Assembly: GCA_002778195.1 (NCBI GenBank)
Contig: PCDI01000018.1
Location: forward strand, 197,283-261,282
Length of the DNA: 64,000 nucleotides
Source of the DNA: Raffaelea ambrosiae
Taxonomy: Eukaryota > Ascomycota > Sordariomycetes > Ophiostomatales > Ophiostomataceae
Direction of reading: 5' to 3'
Both the position numbers and the translations under genes were made by a program. This document shows, piece after piece, positions 1-10,376 of this stretch. The number at the start of each line of letters is the position of its first letter. Position 1 is the stretch's first letter. The notes under the pieces were generated by a model. That model saw only the letters and a program-made list of their open reading frames with translations, made no database searches and had not been told where the DNA came from.

Positions 1-728
1 TTGGTCTCGACTCAGCGTTCTCTCCGCCGGAACCCATGAGTTTTCTTTGCACGACCTGCCGCTGCCGGCCGGCTTAGACGGAAAGCCACATTTTGTTCGT
101 CTTTTTCCGTGGCCCTGAACGCTGTTTTCTCTTTTCGCCTCTCTGGCCCCGTCCCTCCACTTCCCCGTACCAATATTCGGCCTTCTGGTCTTTGCCTGCT
201 GCGTGCGTGTGCCCACATCTCGACTGCTCGTCTCTTGGCCACCTCCGTCGGCACGACGGCACCCGGCCACTCTTTTTGTGTCCACGGGCCGCCTTGCGAG
301 GATTCTGCTGCTCCTGGACGCCGTCTCTGGACTACCCCGGACTGGGTTCTTGGCATAGCAAACCCGCACGGGGCTGAGAGCTGAGGAGGGGGGGAAGGCT
401 CGATAGCTATCGCACATAAGATCATCATCATCATCGTCATCATCACCACTGCAACCAGGCGCCGCCTGCAACACATCTGAGAGTAAGACTCGGCCGACGC
501 GCGCCCAAACACCATCATCAGGGAAACAACTGTCGCCTTTCCCCCTTATTCCTTGTGCCATTCTGCTTTCTCGGCGTTGGTGGACGGCATTTCAGCCACT
601 GCAGCCACTTCAGCCATTCCGGACGCTGCACGCTTTTGCATAACCCGTACACTCGCGCATTCACGACAACGACGACAACGACAACGACGACGACGACGAC
701 AACGACAACGACGACAACGACGACAACG

Positions 729-764
<36 letters not shown>

Positions 765-817
765 TCGACGACAACAACAGCATCACGAGACTAGGACGCG
801 GCCAACACACAGGTACG
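1..817. other. Gene-free left edge and leader of the PH-domain gene
   Basis: No convincing gene is seen. The stretch holds the promoter and 5' leader of the PH-domain gene that starts at 818, a short CAT/ATC-rich patch near 422-445 and a long ACG/ACA microsatellite at about 662-772. Open frames here come from the repeat, for example a poly-threonine frame, and have no ATG. Confidence 0.6.
662..772. repeat. ACG/ACA trinucleotide microsatellite
   Basis: About 110 bases made almost only of CAACGA and CGACGA units. It lies 46 bases upstream of the ATG of the PH-domain gene, so it is probably in the 5' untranslated region or core promoter. Length variation between strains is expected for such a repeat. 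Confidence 0.9.
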
Positions 818-2584
818 ATGCCCGCCGCCGTATCTGCTGCTCTGGTGGGGGGAGCTGCCTCCGCCACTCCCGCAGCGTCCGAACCCGAAGAGCCCGGAGG
901 GGAGGCGGTATCTCCCTTGTCGACCGTGACCTCGGCGTCCATAGACGACGAAATGACACGGCGCACATCGCTTGAGGAGGACTACTTCTACCGTGAGGTC
1001 ATGACTATCAGCAAGCGGCCAACAGAGCCACCACCAACATACCAGTCGACCATCAAGAAGATCCGCCGCCAAGAGAAACAGGAAGCCGCCGCTGCGGCCG
1101 CCCGGGCGTCAAGAGCAGCAGCCTTGGCCGTCGCCTCGCAGTCCTCCCCAGCCAAGGGCAAGGAGAAGGCTACGCCAGTGGTGGAAAGCGACCTGGATCT
1201 CGAAAACGAAGACATCTTACCGCCCTACTCGTGCGATATCAATCTCGAGAGCCTGTTCCAGCGCAAGATGGAGATCGAGAACGCCACCAAACGTGCCCAG
1301 GACCGCCGCTGGGTGCCGTCCATTGTCGTCCTGCGCGGTACCGCCCTCGAGATCTACCAGTCTCGCAAAGACCGCAGCTGGGGTGGCCTCGTCGCCCGCG
1401 GCGGACCCGGCGTGTCCCCAGACAATCCACCCTGGCTGCGGAAGGGCGAGCTGGAGAAACGCTACAGTCTTGCCTTTGCTGATGTTGGCATTGCTGCCGA
1501 CTATGTAAAGTGAGTACAAGTCCACCAAATGTCTTTGCGCCCTTCGTGGTCTTTGACCTTTCTTGTTTCCCTTCTGTTCCTCCCAAACTTTTTTTTTCGC
1601 ATTCTTTGTCCAATTCGTACTCCCCTTTGTTCCTTGCTCGCCCCTGCCGCTATTTTATACCATTACCACCATTCACTAGTCATGTCTCTTTTGTTTTCTG
1701 TCTCGCATTCAAGCCATCCTCTTAACACACCTGCCAGACGCCGCTACGTTATTCGCGTCCGGGCCGAGTCGGACCAATTCCTGCTCTCCTGCGTCGAGCT
1801 GGAAACCTTTGTCCGGTGGCTTGATGCGCTCTTTGCGGCTCTGAGCATCTCCCCTCCCATCGACGAGCGCGACTTCCCTCGTGATCAGAGCATTCCGCGT
1901 ATGCAACGTGTTCGCTGGTACAATGGACGTGCTCACGAGCGAGAGCCAGCCATCGAACAACAAGTCGAGCGGGAACCGGAACTGGATGTTGGTCACTCTG
2001 GTGTCAGTGGACAGACATCGCGACGGCTATCTGGTCACGATGTCCCAGACGAACTGCGCCGACCCGTGGCCCGACTTCAGCGCCTTGCAAGCGGGCAACT
2101 CTCATCATCTTTTGGTGACCGGATTACAGCTAGCCAGACCGAAAATTCACGGTCAGCCTCTGGCCGGAAGGCCTCCGTATCATCTACATCCTCAGCAGCT
2201 ACCATCACGGCACCGATAGCGCCGTTGTCTCCACCAAATGCCAGAGCCGGCACGGCTGGTCCCTCCGCCGGACCGTCTGTCGTACCTGTGACGACTCGCC
2301 TCTCTACCACAACCTACCATAATGAAGCTATCGACGCTGCCACTGGAAAATGGCAGCCTCACCATCGCTGGACTAAGACACACGACATGGTGTATGCCAA
2401 GTTATGCTATGCCACACTTGGGTTTCGCAGCCCTCGAAAATCCAACTATATCATCATGAGAGGCAAGCAGTGGTATGTCGACTGGAGGACAGGCAATATG
2501 CACCGCGTGCTACCGCCACGATATGGCGAGTACGAGATGCCCGGCCCGTTTTACATTACACAGACAGAAAACACGAGGATCTGA
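818..2584 (+). CDS. PH domain-containing protein
   Basis: Two exons, 818-1509 and 1738-2584, joined by a 228-base intron with donor GTGAGT and acceptor CAG; the product is 512 residues. The N-terminal third is Ala/Ser/Glu-rich with a short coiled, charged segment. A pleckstrin-homology fold follows at about residues 145-275: a basic RRWVPSIVVLRG strand, a KRYSLAFADVG strand, then VKRRYVIRVRAESDQFLLSC and a C-terminal helix with the expected Trp (FVRWLDALF). The intron falls inside this fold, and the protein only makes sense when it is removed. The C-terminal part is Ser/Thr-rich and ends with a conserved-looking WYVDWRTGNMHRVLPPRYGEYEMPG segment. PH domains bind phosphoinositides or proteins at membranes; the ligand cannot be read here. 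The gene is convergent with NNF1. Confidence 0.85.
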
Positions 2585-3278
2585 TCAACGAAGGAGACTG
2601 CTGTGTCTTGCCCCGTGTTCTGTCGTTTCCTCCATTACCTTTGTTTCTTGCACCTATGTTCTATCATCTACCTGGCTTTATATTTTCACGCTGATTCTTC
2701 TCGCATGGCGGGCGTTGGTTTGACTTATTATGTTACCCTTTCCTTTGTCTCGGGGAACCAAAAAAAAAAGCATCAACGCATTCTCTGGAGGCACAATCTT
2801 CATGCATTGGCATATCTCGGAAGGACGAGATAATTTTTAGCGAACAAAAATCCTGTTTCAACCTATGTTGTCTTTCATATTTATTTTACTACATGTGGTC
2901 TTCCACATTTTTGTACATAGTCAAACAACCCCCAAGTAAAATAAGTCCAATCTAAACTACTGAAAAAAGACATCCCCCCCCCCCCCCCCCCCCCCCGGGC
3001 TCACAAAAGATAAACCTGAAGAAAAAGGTACAGTGTCTAGAAACTGTGCCCGTTCCGATACATGCAAGCCCTTAATTGACGCCGTAGACCTCGTTAATTA
3101 GCCATTAGTCGATTCATTCAGACACATCCCATCTCATTGACCTCTGTTCTAAGCCAAACAAATCATGAACACGGCCTGTCTCATGCGTATTATATACCAT
3201 CCCGCCTGTTATTTGGTGTTTGTTGCTGCTGTACCTCCCCCCCTCTCTCTCTTCATGTTTCCGTCCCCTTTTCGCCTC
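2585..3278. other. Convergent intergenic stretch
   Basis: Between the 3' ends of the PH-domain gene and NNF1. It holds the two 3' untranslated regions and a run of 23 C; no gene is seen. Confidence 0.6.
2974..2996. repeat. 23-base C homopolymer
   Basis: Uninterrupted run of C directly followed by GGGC. It lies between two convergent genes. Such runs are slippage-prone and often misassembled, so the exact length is uncertain. Confidence 0.9.
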
Positions 3279-4154
3279 TTACACCCCCGACATTTCCACC
3301 TCCGCCGTTCGCGTTTCCTGTGCCACCTCGTCCACCAACCCGTCGCCGTCCAGCAGCGTCGCCGCCCCCTGTGCATCCGCCAGCGCTTGCTCGAGAGAAG
3401 ATACGAGCTGTTCCGCCTCGGTTTGTTGACGAGACAGTAGGGAAAACCGCTCCGCATTGGCTGCTTGAACTTGTTGGAGACGCACCCGCAACTGGGCTGC
3501 CTGCTCACGCCGCTGGGGGGCCAGGTGTGCCGCCAGGACCGTTTCGGGGGGCAGTGTATGCGGCGCCGGGGCGGGCGTAACTGCCCTACCCCCAGCCCGT
3601 GCTTTGGTTTCTTCTTCCTGTCGTCTTTTGCCGGCCGCTGCCGCCAACTCTTCCAGCTCGTTCAGCTTCTGCACCACCTGCCGGTTCTTCAGCACGAGTG
3701 CAAACTCGGCGGCGCAAAGCTCAGCCAGGCGGGCGACCATGGCTTTGTGGACGGTCTTCAACGCACCGGGCGCACGAGTCGCGGCTGTCGGATAGCACGC
3801 GGCAAAGTTGTCCCAGCTGACCTTGCTGAGGGTGTGTTGAAGGCTGGAATCGAAGAGCTGTTGGAGGCGGGTTGCGCGGGGGCCAGGTGGAGGAGGAGGG
3901 GGTGGTGGCTGTTGTTCGGATGGATGTTGTTGTGCTTCTGGCTGTGTGTCGACTGTTTCGGTGTGTGTACCTGTCGGAAGATCCTGCTCCTTGTGTGTCT
4001 GTTCCGTTTCTTGACCTCTTTCTGCTTGTTCTGCATCCGCGTCCGGCAAGTCTTCATCGGTCGGCTGGACAGCGTTCGGGGACGGCGCCGTTGTCGCTGC
4101 TGCCGTGGTAGACTCCCTTGACTGTGCCGCCTGAGTTTCTTCGTCGGTAACCAT
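3279..4154 (-). CDS. nnf1: Kinetochore MIND/Mis12 complex subunit Nnf1
   Basis: Single exon, 291 residues. The N-terminal 90 residues are low complexity (Gln, Glu, Thr, then a run of prolines). The Nnf1/PMF1 core begins at about residue 95 with a conserved helix (LFDSSLQHTLSKVSWDNFAACYP, shown in part), then AALKTVHKAM-like and EFALVLKNRQVVQKLNELEEL helices. A long coiled coil follows at about residues 215-280. Nnf1 pairs with Mis12 in the four-protein MIND complex, which links centromeric chromatin to the Ndc80 microtubule coupler. Length fits filamentous-fungal homologues, which carry a longer N-terminus than yeast. The assignment rests on the characteristic helix sequence and coiled coil; the start is the first Met of the open frame. 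Confidence 0.85.
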   Translation of the reverse strand: MVTDEETQAAQSRESTTAAATTAPSPNAVQPTDEDLPDADAEQAERGQETEQTHKEQDLPTGTHTETVDTQPEAQQHPSEQQPPPPPPPPGPRATRLQQLFDSSLQHTLSKVSWDNFAACYPTAATRAPGALKTVHKAMVARLAELCAAEFALVLKNRQVVQKLNELEELAAAAGKRRQEEETKARAGGRAVTPAPAPHTLPPETVLAAHLAPQRREQAAQLRVRLQQVQAANAERFSLLSRQQTEAEQLVSSLEQALADAQGAATLLDGDGLVDEVAQETRTAEVEMSGV

Positions 4155-4546
4155 ATTCGTCGTCGACTTGTTGTGTGAGGGTGCGAGCGCGTGCGCGCGC
4201 GAGTATCGCAGTTTCTTTTCTTCTTTGTCGTTTTGATTTGTCGCAAGTGGCAGAACTGTTGTATGGCAAAGACGGGGAAGTCGCGAGGGGCGGAGACGCG
4301 TTTTGCGCTTATCGATAGCGCGCTCTTAGAACAACCCACTGGCTACGCAGGCCACCTTCTGAACTCAATATTTGGCTTAAAACATGACTCGCATCTGCCC
4401 CAATCAATTTTGTTGACTTTACTCTTTCGTGCTTGGCTTAGACTTTGTTCTCCAATCACAGGTTCCCATGCCTAATGCTATACTGCTACCTGCACAAGAA
4501 CCGCATCCGTCCCGTATGTGACATAGATGAGTACAACAGCTCTCGC
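4155..4546. other. NNF1 promoter region
   Basis: 392 bases between NNF1 and the 3' end of the Zn2Cys6 gene. It contains a perfectly alternating purine-pyrimidine tract GCGCGTGCGCGCGCG at 4187-4201, about 35 bases upstream of the NNF1 ATG, which could adopt Z-DNA. No gene is seen. Confidence 0.5.
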
Positions 4547-6758
4547 TCAAAACCCAGCCCCAGACGTACCCCCTGTGCCCGGCACATCCCAACTACTAGG
4601 CGGATCCCATAATGATGTCCCGTTTGTGAAGAGTATGTCCATCGTCCCGGATGAATCTCCATTGCTTAACGACCCGTCGAAGTTCTGCAGCTGACTGTAC
4701 AGGTCGTGCGATAAGACGTGGGAGTTCATGCTCTGTGTGCTGCCGTTCCAGGCATCTCGGTCTTGCGGCAGTGTTCCGAGCCTGTCTTGCATTCGGATGC
4801 CTGGGCCAGGATCCGGGTCAAAAGGCAGCACCTGCTGGATCAGTTCCTGCAGATTAGGACTCTGCGAGGCCGTGTAGCGAGTCGCGTCCGACGGCCGCCT
4901 GTTTGTCCTAAGGCCCGCCTCGCTCTCAGCTTGTGACCGTGGAGACCGTGAAGATAACGACCGTTCATCTCCGTCTGGCTCTCTGTCACCAAGCACAGCC
5001 ACTCGCGTGCTTGGTGTCGCCGTGCGTGTGATTCGCGCCGAGTCCTGCGTTTCGGCAATGCGTGCTCGCAGCAGCGACAGGAGTGTCTTGTTTCCACCCC
5101 GACAAGAGGCAAGTTTCTTCTGCAGTTGGTTGAGAATCTCATGCGACCGGTCGTTGTTAGCTGGTGTGCGAACAACAATGGCGCCACTGGCCAAAGAGTC
5201 GGTAACGGCTCGAGCAATTTCATAGATCTTGTACTCCTGTACCCAAACTGTTAGTCCGAGACACCTCTCCTGGGCTGACGCCTCCATGGCATATTTACTT
5301 ACCATGGCAGCCCCGTGTGACTCCATGGCAGAGCTGGGAAGTCGTGAAATCGTCTCGAGGAACTCCCTAGCAATCTGGATCGGATGCGACAGAGAGGTCG
5401 CTTGCTGCGAAGGAACACAATTCGTTTGTTGTCTCATCCAAGCTCTCCACAGAATTGCCTGCATCCACTGGCGTGTGGCGCAGAGATCGGCTGCCTGAAC
5501 ATCGTTGTCGTATCCTGACGCCATCGATACTTCTCTCAACTGTTTCTGCAGGATATCAAGCCGGCTCCGGCTCCAGGCTTCGATGTTTCCGGACGCAGAC
5601 AGCTGCATGTCTCGAATGTCATCCGAACTTTGCAGGCTGTCGAATGCGCCGGACTGGTCAATGAGCCAAAACAGATGTACGAGCTTTTTGAAGGCCGGCA
5701 GCACATGGGCGTCATCTTCAGCATCGTCCAGGTTGAGAAACCGGATGTTGCATTTGAGCACGACGGGCAGTTTGTGGAGCATAGCAACACCCCTGCAACT
5801 CGTCAGCTCTAGCCCGGAAAAGCATTGGGTCATTCACAGCGACTTACCTTTCCGTGACAAACAAGAGCCACAAGATGCGTTGTCTCATTTGCTGTTCCCG
5901 GGCAGGTAGCGGAAAATAAGTAGATTCTTTGTGCAAACCCATGATCTGGGCTGTTGTGATGGCCTCCCGCAGATACAGCAGAGATCTTGACCCGCCGGGG
6001 CACCTGTTCTCGTGATACACGTGGAGAAAGAAGGATATTCTCAGGGAATCAAGAGTCATCGGAGGCTCCTCGTCGTCGCTCTGCAGCAGTTTCCTCGCCC
6101 TCTGGCACTCTGCCTCCATCATTGGCGCCGTAATGGGGTCCTGGTCTGTGGATCGGTCCAGCTTCAACTGAGCAATCGTTGCCGCCCCTACGGCATTTGC
6201 AAGTGCATAAGAGGCCATGTCTCGAGTGTCTCGATGGAGAGCTGCCATAATTCCCTCAACCGCGATAACCGGCCATACCGGAAAAAGACGCAAGCGGTAT
6301 GTGCAGAGTCTCAGTACAAGAGATGGCATCGGCGTCAAAGAAGGCCCCTGGCGAGAAGAAGGTGTGTTACGGGAATGCCGCCTTGCATGCGTGGAACTGT
6401 CGGGTGGTGACCTGGTCGTATCGGACGTTCGACCTGGATCGGAGCCGCCTGCTCCTGGAGACGTCGTGCCAAGAACAGCTTCATGTGGCCCTTCTATCCC
6501 ATGGCTTTCGTTTAACTCATTCGGTTCGCTCGCATCGTCAAGTGATGCCGCCTGCGTGGCGGAGATCTGGCGGATGGTCTTTGGCCGCAGAGATCGCGGA
6601 CCTCGTGTCAGTTGGTGCTTGTTAAACGTGCAGCTGATCCCGACGGTCAAACAAGCTGCACAGGGCTGTGCGCCTTCGCGAACACACTTGATTTTGCGAA
6701 TTTTGCATCCATCGCAAGCCCGCCGGCTGATCTTTCGGGCTGTCGGAGGCGGTGTCAT
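4547..6758 (-). CDS. Zn2Cys6 fungal transcription factor
   Basis: Three exons on the minus strand, 6758-5848, 5792-5303 and 5236-4547, giving 696 residues. The binuclear zinc cluster is at the N-terminus with Cys15, 18, 25, 33, 36 and 43 (C-x2-C-x6-C-x7-C-x2-C-x6-C), followed by a basic linker (TRGPRSLRPK). The middle-homology region (fungal_trans type) covers about residues 155-400, with FPVWPVIAVEGIMAALHRD, TLDSLRISFFLHVYHEN and the ILWLLFVTERGVAMLHKLP signature, which is created only after removal of intron 1. This middle region resembles maltose-activator/RosA-type regulators; that subtype is my recollection, not proven. Intron 2 (5302-5237, 66 bases) has GTAAGT, CTAAC and CAG but contains no stop and is a multiple of three, so retention would keep the frame. 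Probably a nuclear DNA-binding regulator recognising CGG triplets; targets unknown. Confidence 0.88.
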
Positions 6759-7446
6759 TTGGGGCGCCGCTTGGGGTGCTAGGCCCAGACCGGAGCAGCC
6801 GACCCTGGTCTTGTGTGTGTGATACCAGTATTCCTCCTTGTTTTGTTCGAAGCCCCAAAGATTCTCCGAGAAGGCCTGTTCGAAGATGGCATATATCTGT
6901 GCACCGACGGTGTTGCGAGACGTTCAATTGCCCATTTTCAGCCGCCGACAGCCGCAGCTAGGTCGGGATGTCCACAGACGCGAGGGATGAATGCTGTACC
7001 CCAGATCAACGGAACCCCAGGAATCCAGAGAAATTGGGGTCTGAGTGCTGCCAAAACCCAGACGGATATCTCTCCTTTAGTGAGCTGACCGTGGTAGCGC
7101 TTAGTTTCCCCTCACCAAATCGCTTTAATAATCCATGCCCGTTTTGGAAAGCCGTACTGTAAGGATTAATAGAGGCAAGACGCTATAAAATCCGTATGGC
7201 AACTGTTGAAATGGCATCATGAAACTGACGTCGATGCATGAACAGAGGTTGTGAAGACTCCAGTACAACTGTTAGTTAGTGCAACTTTGGTGCAAGTATC
7301 GGTCACGTGAATATCCGTATTAGTGACGCACTTTTAGTGCAGCATGGCGCAATCTGATACAAGTAGAAGGAGCGAATCATTTTGCAGCTGACCAGGTACC
7401 ACTATCACCGCTACAGAGTACTAACTAACTACTACGGCTAAAACCA
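6759..7446. other. Promoter of the Zn2Cys6 gene
   Basis: Upstream of the regulator at 6758 and downstream of the MFS gene. It carries two copies of TTAGTGCA (7276-7283 and 7334-7341), a small GCAC/GTGC hairpin (7328-7340) and a CACGTG E-box near 7303. No gene is seen. Confidence 0.5.
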
Positions 7447-9631
7447 CTAATACACGAATCTGAAGTCCAGCCTCTTATTGCCTTCCCTTTCACGGGCGTC
7501 CTTGTCTTCCTGATAAGCGTTCTGCTCGTCCGCAGTCATGTTATCCCAGATAGCACGCTTTTTCTTGTTCAAGTGCACCAGGTATTGGCGTTGTGCAACG
7601 AAAACCACCAGTGTGAGGACACAAATGGCCAGCAGCACGGCGTTTCCCTGCTTGTAGTATGGCGCGTCGTAAGCACGGTAAATTTGCGAGCCAATCAGGG
7701 AACCAATCTGCACAATCACGTTGTATGTGGCCGCCGTGAGGGCCCGTTTCTTGACATCAAAGGTGTTTTCAGAAATCCAGGAGGACACGACGGGGTGGAA
7801 GTAGGGATCTGCGGGAGACCATTGTCAGAAGACGAACTCAATGAACGAGCAGATTTGTTTGGAAAGCAAGGAAAACACAAAGGGAAGAAAGTGCACTTAC
7901 ATCCGGAAACGAGTGTTACCAAGCTGAACCGCTCCCAGTTCCGCCCGCCATCTGGCAGCGTGAGGAGGGCAATGAGCAGCGGCATGATCCAAATTTCACC
8001 AAAGAAAGAGTGAAACGTCCGCTCCTTGAAATAGTCGCTGCTGAAGGCCAGGATCAACATGGTGATGATTTGTAGAACGGCTGAGGGAATTGTGAGCATG
8101 TTCGAGTCGAATGTCGAGAAACCGATGCGTTTCAGGGTCAGCGTCAAGTAGGCCTGGACAGGCGTTGCCGGGATGTATGCAATGAGGCCGATGAGATACA
8201 GTCCCCACATGGACTTGTCCTTCCAGGCATTTTTGACGTCTTTCCATGTGGCCGGCTCCTTCAGTGTAGTAATGCCCTTGGCCGGGTCGTCACGCAGGAT
8301 TCTCTACAGAACCACCAACTCGTCAGTATATGACTCTTGTTGGCCACTCCAAAGAACTATAAGGCAAGAACTTACGTTTGTCATGATGTATTCTTCGCGC
8401 TCCGTGTACCACGGTTTTCGGCATATAACGCTCTTGGTTGATGTCGGCGAGCTGGGCAGGTAGAAGAAAGCCTGGTCACGTGTTAGCCTCGAGTGGCTGT
8501 TAACGTTGACAACAGCACAGGATAATTCCAACTGGGACCAAAAAAACTGACAAAGACGGCAATGACGCAAGTCAACACGCCCTCAATCAGGAAGAGCCAG
8601 AACCAGCCCGTGTGGCCGTGGGCGCCTCTCATTTTCAGAATGCCGGCTGCGAGGAGGGCGGAAATGACACGCGCGATGTTCAGTGTAGACCAGAAAACAG
8701 CCAAGCGGACGGCCAGTTCCTTGGACGTGTAAAAGTAAGTCGTGAACAGGATGGTGCCTGCGAATAAGAGGCGTCAGCATGAGAATTGCGCTGAGCAGAT
8801 CCGTTTGTTGGTTTAGCATACCAGGAATGAAGCCGCCCTCACAAAGACCGATGAAGGCCCGGGTAATATAGAACTCAGTGCGGTTCTTCATCCACGCTTG
8901 AGCCCAGGCTTTTATGATAGGTCAGCAATTCTGTAGCTAGCTCGTTCAAAGCACGGAACATTGAGTCAACTTACAGACAGTGCCCCAGCAGAACATCATC
9001 ACAGGCAAGATGTACTTGAACCCAACGCGCTTCGTAAGCATCTGCACAGGGAACTCTGCTATCAGGAAGCAGAGGAGCTGGATAGTAGTGCCCTATAATG
9101 CGGTCAGCACTGGAACAGAAGCACGTCCAGCAGAAAAATCATCTACGCACATTGTTGTAGTCGTCGCTGGTCAGATGAAGATCGTTGAGGAGGTTGTCGG
9201 CCAGAGCGTTGGACAAGTTGCCGCGGTCGAGTTGGAGGCCAAAGAACTGTTTCCAGTTTAGTCAGATAACTATATGCGACTTCTGCAGCAGGAATTCTGC
9301 GAAATCCTGGGAAAGAACCAACCATAACACAGACTACCGACAAAAGGTACAGGTCCGTTTTACGGACGACCTTTTGTTCCTCGGCAGGCGTCCATGTGAA
9401 CCCGGGGTCCCATCTGTGGCGGCCTTCGTAGGTATCGTGTGGTGGTAGACTGTCGGCCAGGTATTCGCGCCCAACGGCTACCGGAATGTGAGCGACAAAA
9501 ACATCGCCATTGTCGGAAGGTCCATTGCTCGAACTTTTCTGTTCGAGCCCAACAAGCGCGGCATCGTGGGCCATGTCGGTGCTGCGACGTACCGCCGTGG
9601 TAGAAGAACGGGACAGAAGTTGCACAGCCAA
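7447..9631 (-). CDS. MFS transporter, anion:cation symporter (Dal5/Tna1-like) family
   Basis: Eight exons on the minus strand: 9631-9323, 9246-9151, 9092-8975, 8908-8822, 8757-8552, 8471-8376, 8303-7901, 7808-7447; all phases close and the product is 558 residues. The family signatures appear only across the splices: LQLDRGNLSNALAD after helix 1, the FLIAEFPVQMLTKRVG loop, WAQAWMKNRTEFYITRAFIG and LCEGGFIPG in helix 5, then FFYLPSSP and WYTEREEYIM in the central loop. These are hallmarks of the ACS branch that carries allantoate, nicotinate, pantothenate or similar organic anions across the plasma membrane. The N-terminal 75 residues are a hydrophilic cytosolic tail and the C-terminus is highly charged. 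The gene is divergent from a TauD-type dioxygenase, which suggests that its substrate is one that enzyme uses. The donor of intron 5 (GTCAGT at 8551) is the least certain junction. Confidence 0.9.
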
Positions 9632-10376
9632 GACTGACTGGGTGGAAGACGTTGTTTAAAAGAGTTGAAAACTGCAGACCCCTCTTACTATAGAGCGCCC
9701 ATGATTGGAGATGCCCTCATGAACGCTCACGGAGGCTTATAAGGTTCACCAGAACAGCACACCAGTTGCCCCTGGTCGATCACGCAAGAGCTCCAGGACA
9801 GAACCAGACCGAGCTAAGATGCAACCCCGGACTGTCCATTGGTCCACTTTGCAGCGGCACAGGTCCGGGAGCCAGTGCCGTCGAAGTCCGAGAATTTCTC
9901 CGCCTGAGGGGGACGTCTATATCGGCTGACCCAATCTCCAAACCCTCAAGGCAATTTTTGCATTTTATTTTTGGGGGGGGCGGAGTGCTTTGCTTTTCTT
10001 TTCCTTTCCTTTCTTTTTTCTTTTCTTTTTTATTGACCCTCCTTTGCAAATCATCTCCGCAGCCCGGCCGCAGTGCTGGGGATGTCCTTTTCCAGGCTGA
10101 GTCCGGACCCCAATGGCCACCACTGTTTTCGTCGAGGCTCCTGGATCGGACCCATCCAAAAGGCTCCTAGGCCAGATGTCGCCATCCGCACTAAGTGGAT
10201 AAATACTGGGCATCTACCACTATCAACGACTTCTTGTGTTACTTACAAGCCAACCTGCAAAGACCCGATAAGACGACTCAAGAATCACATCTCATTTGTT
10301 TCTTGTCTTATCTTCCCCCGCTTCCCCTTCGCAAGCACTAGGGTGATCCCCCAGTCTTCACTGGATACACAGCAAA
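9632..10376. promoter_or_regulatory. Shared divergent promoter of MFS transporter and TauD dioxygenase
   Basis: 745 bases between two divergent start codons. It contains an 8-base G run (9973-9980) followed by a long T/C-rich tract to about 10033, a TATA-like GATAAATA near 10197, and ATGTCGCCAT at 10176-10185, which differs by one base from the CYS3-type sulfur-regulator consensus ATGRYRYCAT. No gene is seen. Confidence 0.5.

Noticed and set aside
555..794. Open frame giving a poly-threonine protein
   Set aside because: It is the translation of the ACG/ACA microsatellite, starts without ATG and has no family features.
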